Below, piece by piece: positions 63,795-64,000 of a stretch of 64,000 nt of DNA. Where the stretch lies: NCBI RefSeq assembly GCF_007559025.1, contig NZ_CP041765.1, positions 2,786,679-2,850,678 on the forward strand, written 5' to 3'. The position numbers were made by a program, and so were the translations under genes. Origin of the DNA: Tomitella fengzijianii. Its GTDB lineage: Bacteria > Actinomycetota > Actinomycetes > Mycobacteriales > Mycobacteriaceae. Under the pieces are notes generated by a model that had not been told where the DNA came from, ran no database searches, and saw only the letters and a program-made list of their open reading frames with translations. How positions within the stretch are numbered: position 1 is the stretch's first letter; the number at the start of each line of letters is the position of its first letter.

Positions 63795-64000
63795 TCACCC
63801 TGCCGCCGCCGCGGTCCTGTCGGCGTCGGCCGGCGTCTTCTCCTCGTCCGCCGCGGTCCGGCGGCCGCGCAGGTTGCGGAACACCGCACCCATGCGGTGG
63901 AACGTCGAGCGGTTGCCGAACGAGGCGCTGAGACGGTCGAGGTAGATCGCGAGGATCACCACGGCGATGCCCGCCTCGAATCCGGCGCCGAGCTGGAGCC
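63795..64000 (-). CDS. Glycine-betaine-type ABC transporter permease, C-terminal part only
   Basis: Partial: the gene runs in from beyond the window end and stops at 63795. The visible 67 codons translate to GAGFEAGIAVVILAIYLDR, the last membrane segment of ProW/OpuAB permeases, then a hydrophilic tail with NLRGRRTAADEEKTPADAD. It precedes the two OpuAC genes on the same strand, so a permease-binding protein operon is likely. Confidence 0.82.
   Translation of the reverse strand, partial: LQLGAGFEAGIAVVILAIYLDRLSASFGNRSTFHRMGAVFRNLRGRRTAADEEKTPADADRTAAAAG

Overview
The window is a high-GC (roughly 70%) actinobacterial chromosome segment. Gene order and content place it in the mycolic-acid-bearing Mycobacteriales/Corynebacteriales. 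From memory, the order nirA-cysH-sirohydrochlorin chelatase ... subI-small membrane protein-trehalase ... lepA ... rpsT-holA-comEC-comEA-degV-octT-gpgP-rsfS-nadD ... proA ... proB-obg-rpmA-rplU-rne-ndk-DUF4233-folC-valS ... mobA ... clpX-clpP2-clpP1-tig follows the Mycobacterium tuberculosis Rv2391-Rv2462c block. Species-specific changes are the presence of ddh, ectABC, a pca cluster and betaine-uptake genes, and the absence of cysTWA and eis. The genus cannot be fixed from sequence alone; a Gordonia/Tomitella/Dietzia-like organism would fit. No rRNA, CRISPR array, prophage or transposase gene was seen.

Layout. 0.2-5.8 kb: a translationally coupled assimilatory sulfate operon (nirA-cysH-cysD-cysN-cbiX/sirB-like). 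5.8-10.1 kb, minus strand: ddh, a class I pyridine-nucleotide-disulfide oxidoreductase, a sulfate-binding lipoprotein and two tiny membrane proteins. 10.1-15.8 kb: trehalase-type GH15, a nitronate monooxygenase-like protein, lepA and rpsT. 15.9-25.9 kb, minus strand: holA, a 14-bp tandem repeat, comEC, comEA, degV, octT, gpgP, rsfS, nadD and a VWA/MoxR pair. 25.9-36 kb: proA, a saccharopine-dehydrogenase-like protein, recQ, ectABC, a VOC/TetR divergent pair and proB. 36-47.5 kb: obg, rpmA, rplU, rne, ndk, DUF4233, folC and valS. 47.6-51.2 kb: two paralogous lipoproteins, mobA, a GNAT and fdhD. 51.3-56.2 kb: an MFS exporter and a beta-ketoadipate cluster (pcaJ, pcaI, pcaD, IclR regulator). 56.4-61 kb: clpX, clpP2, clpP1 and tig. 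61-64 kb: tRNA-Pro, tRNA-Gly, and two glycine-betaine-type binding lipoproteins followed by the end of a permease gene at the window edge.

How the genes work together. Sulfate is activated by CysDN, reduced by CysH and then by the sirohaem enzyme NirA, whose sirohaem precursor is metallated by the chelatase encoded last in the operon. Osmoadaptation is a recurring theme: ectoine synthesis, two betaine-type binding proteins, proA and proB, and a trehalase. OctT and GpgP belong to the methylglucose lipopolysaccharide pathway of mycobacteria and relatives. Trigger factor, ClpP1P2 and ClpX form a protein folding and turnover block. MobA and FdhD both serve molybdenum enzymes.

The least routine sequence features are in the pca region. 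These are a 19-bp direct repeat that splits what looks like an ancestral pcaI/pcaJ start-stop overlap, two copies of a dispersed hairpin element bracketing pcaD and its regulator, and two tandem IclR-type palindromes, one lying on a good leaderless pcaI promoter. The other notable items are the 14-bp tandem array between comEC and holA, the paired lipoproteins, and the 26-residue membrane peptide. Most of the rest is conserved housekeeping sequence, and I found no clearly new multi-gene system.
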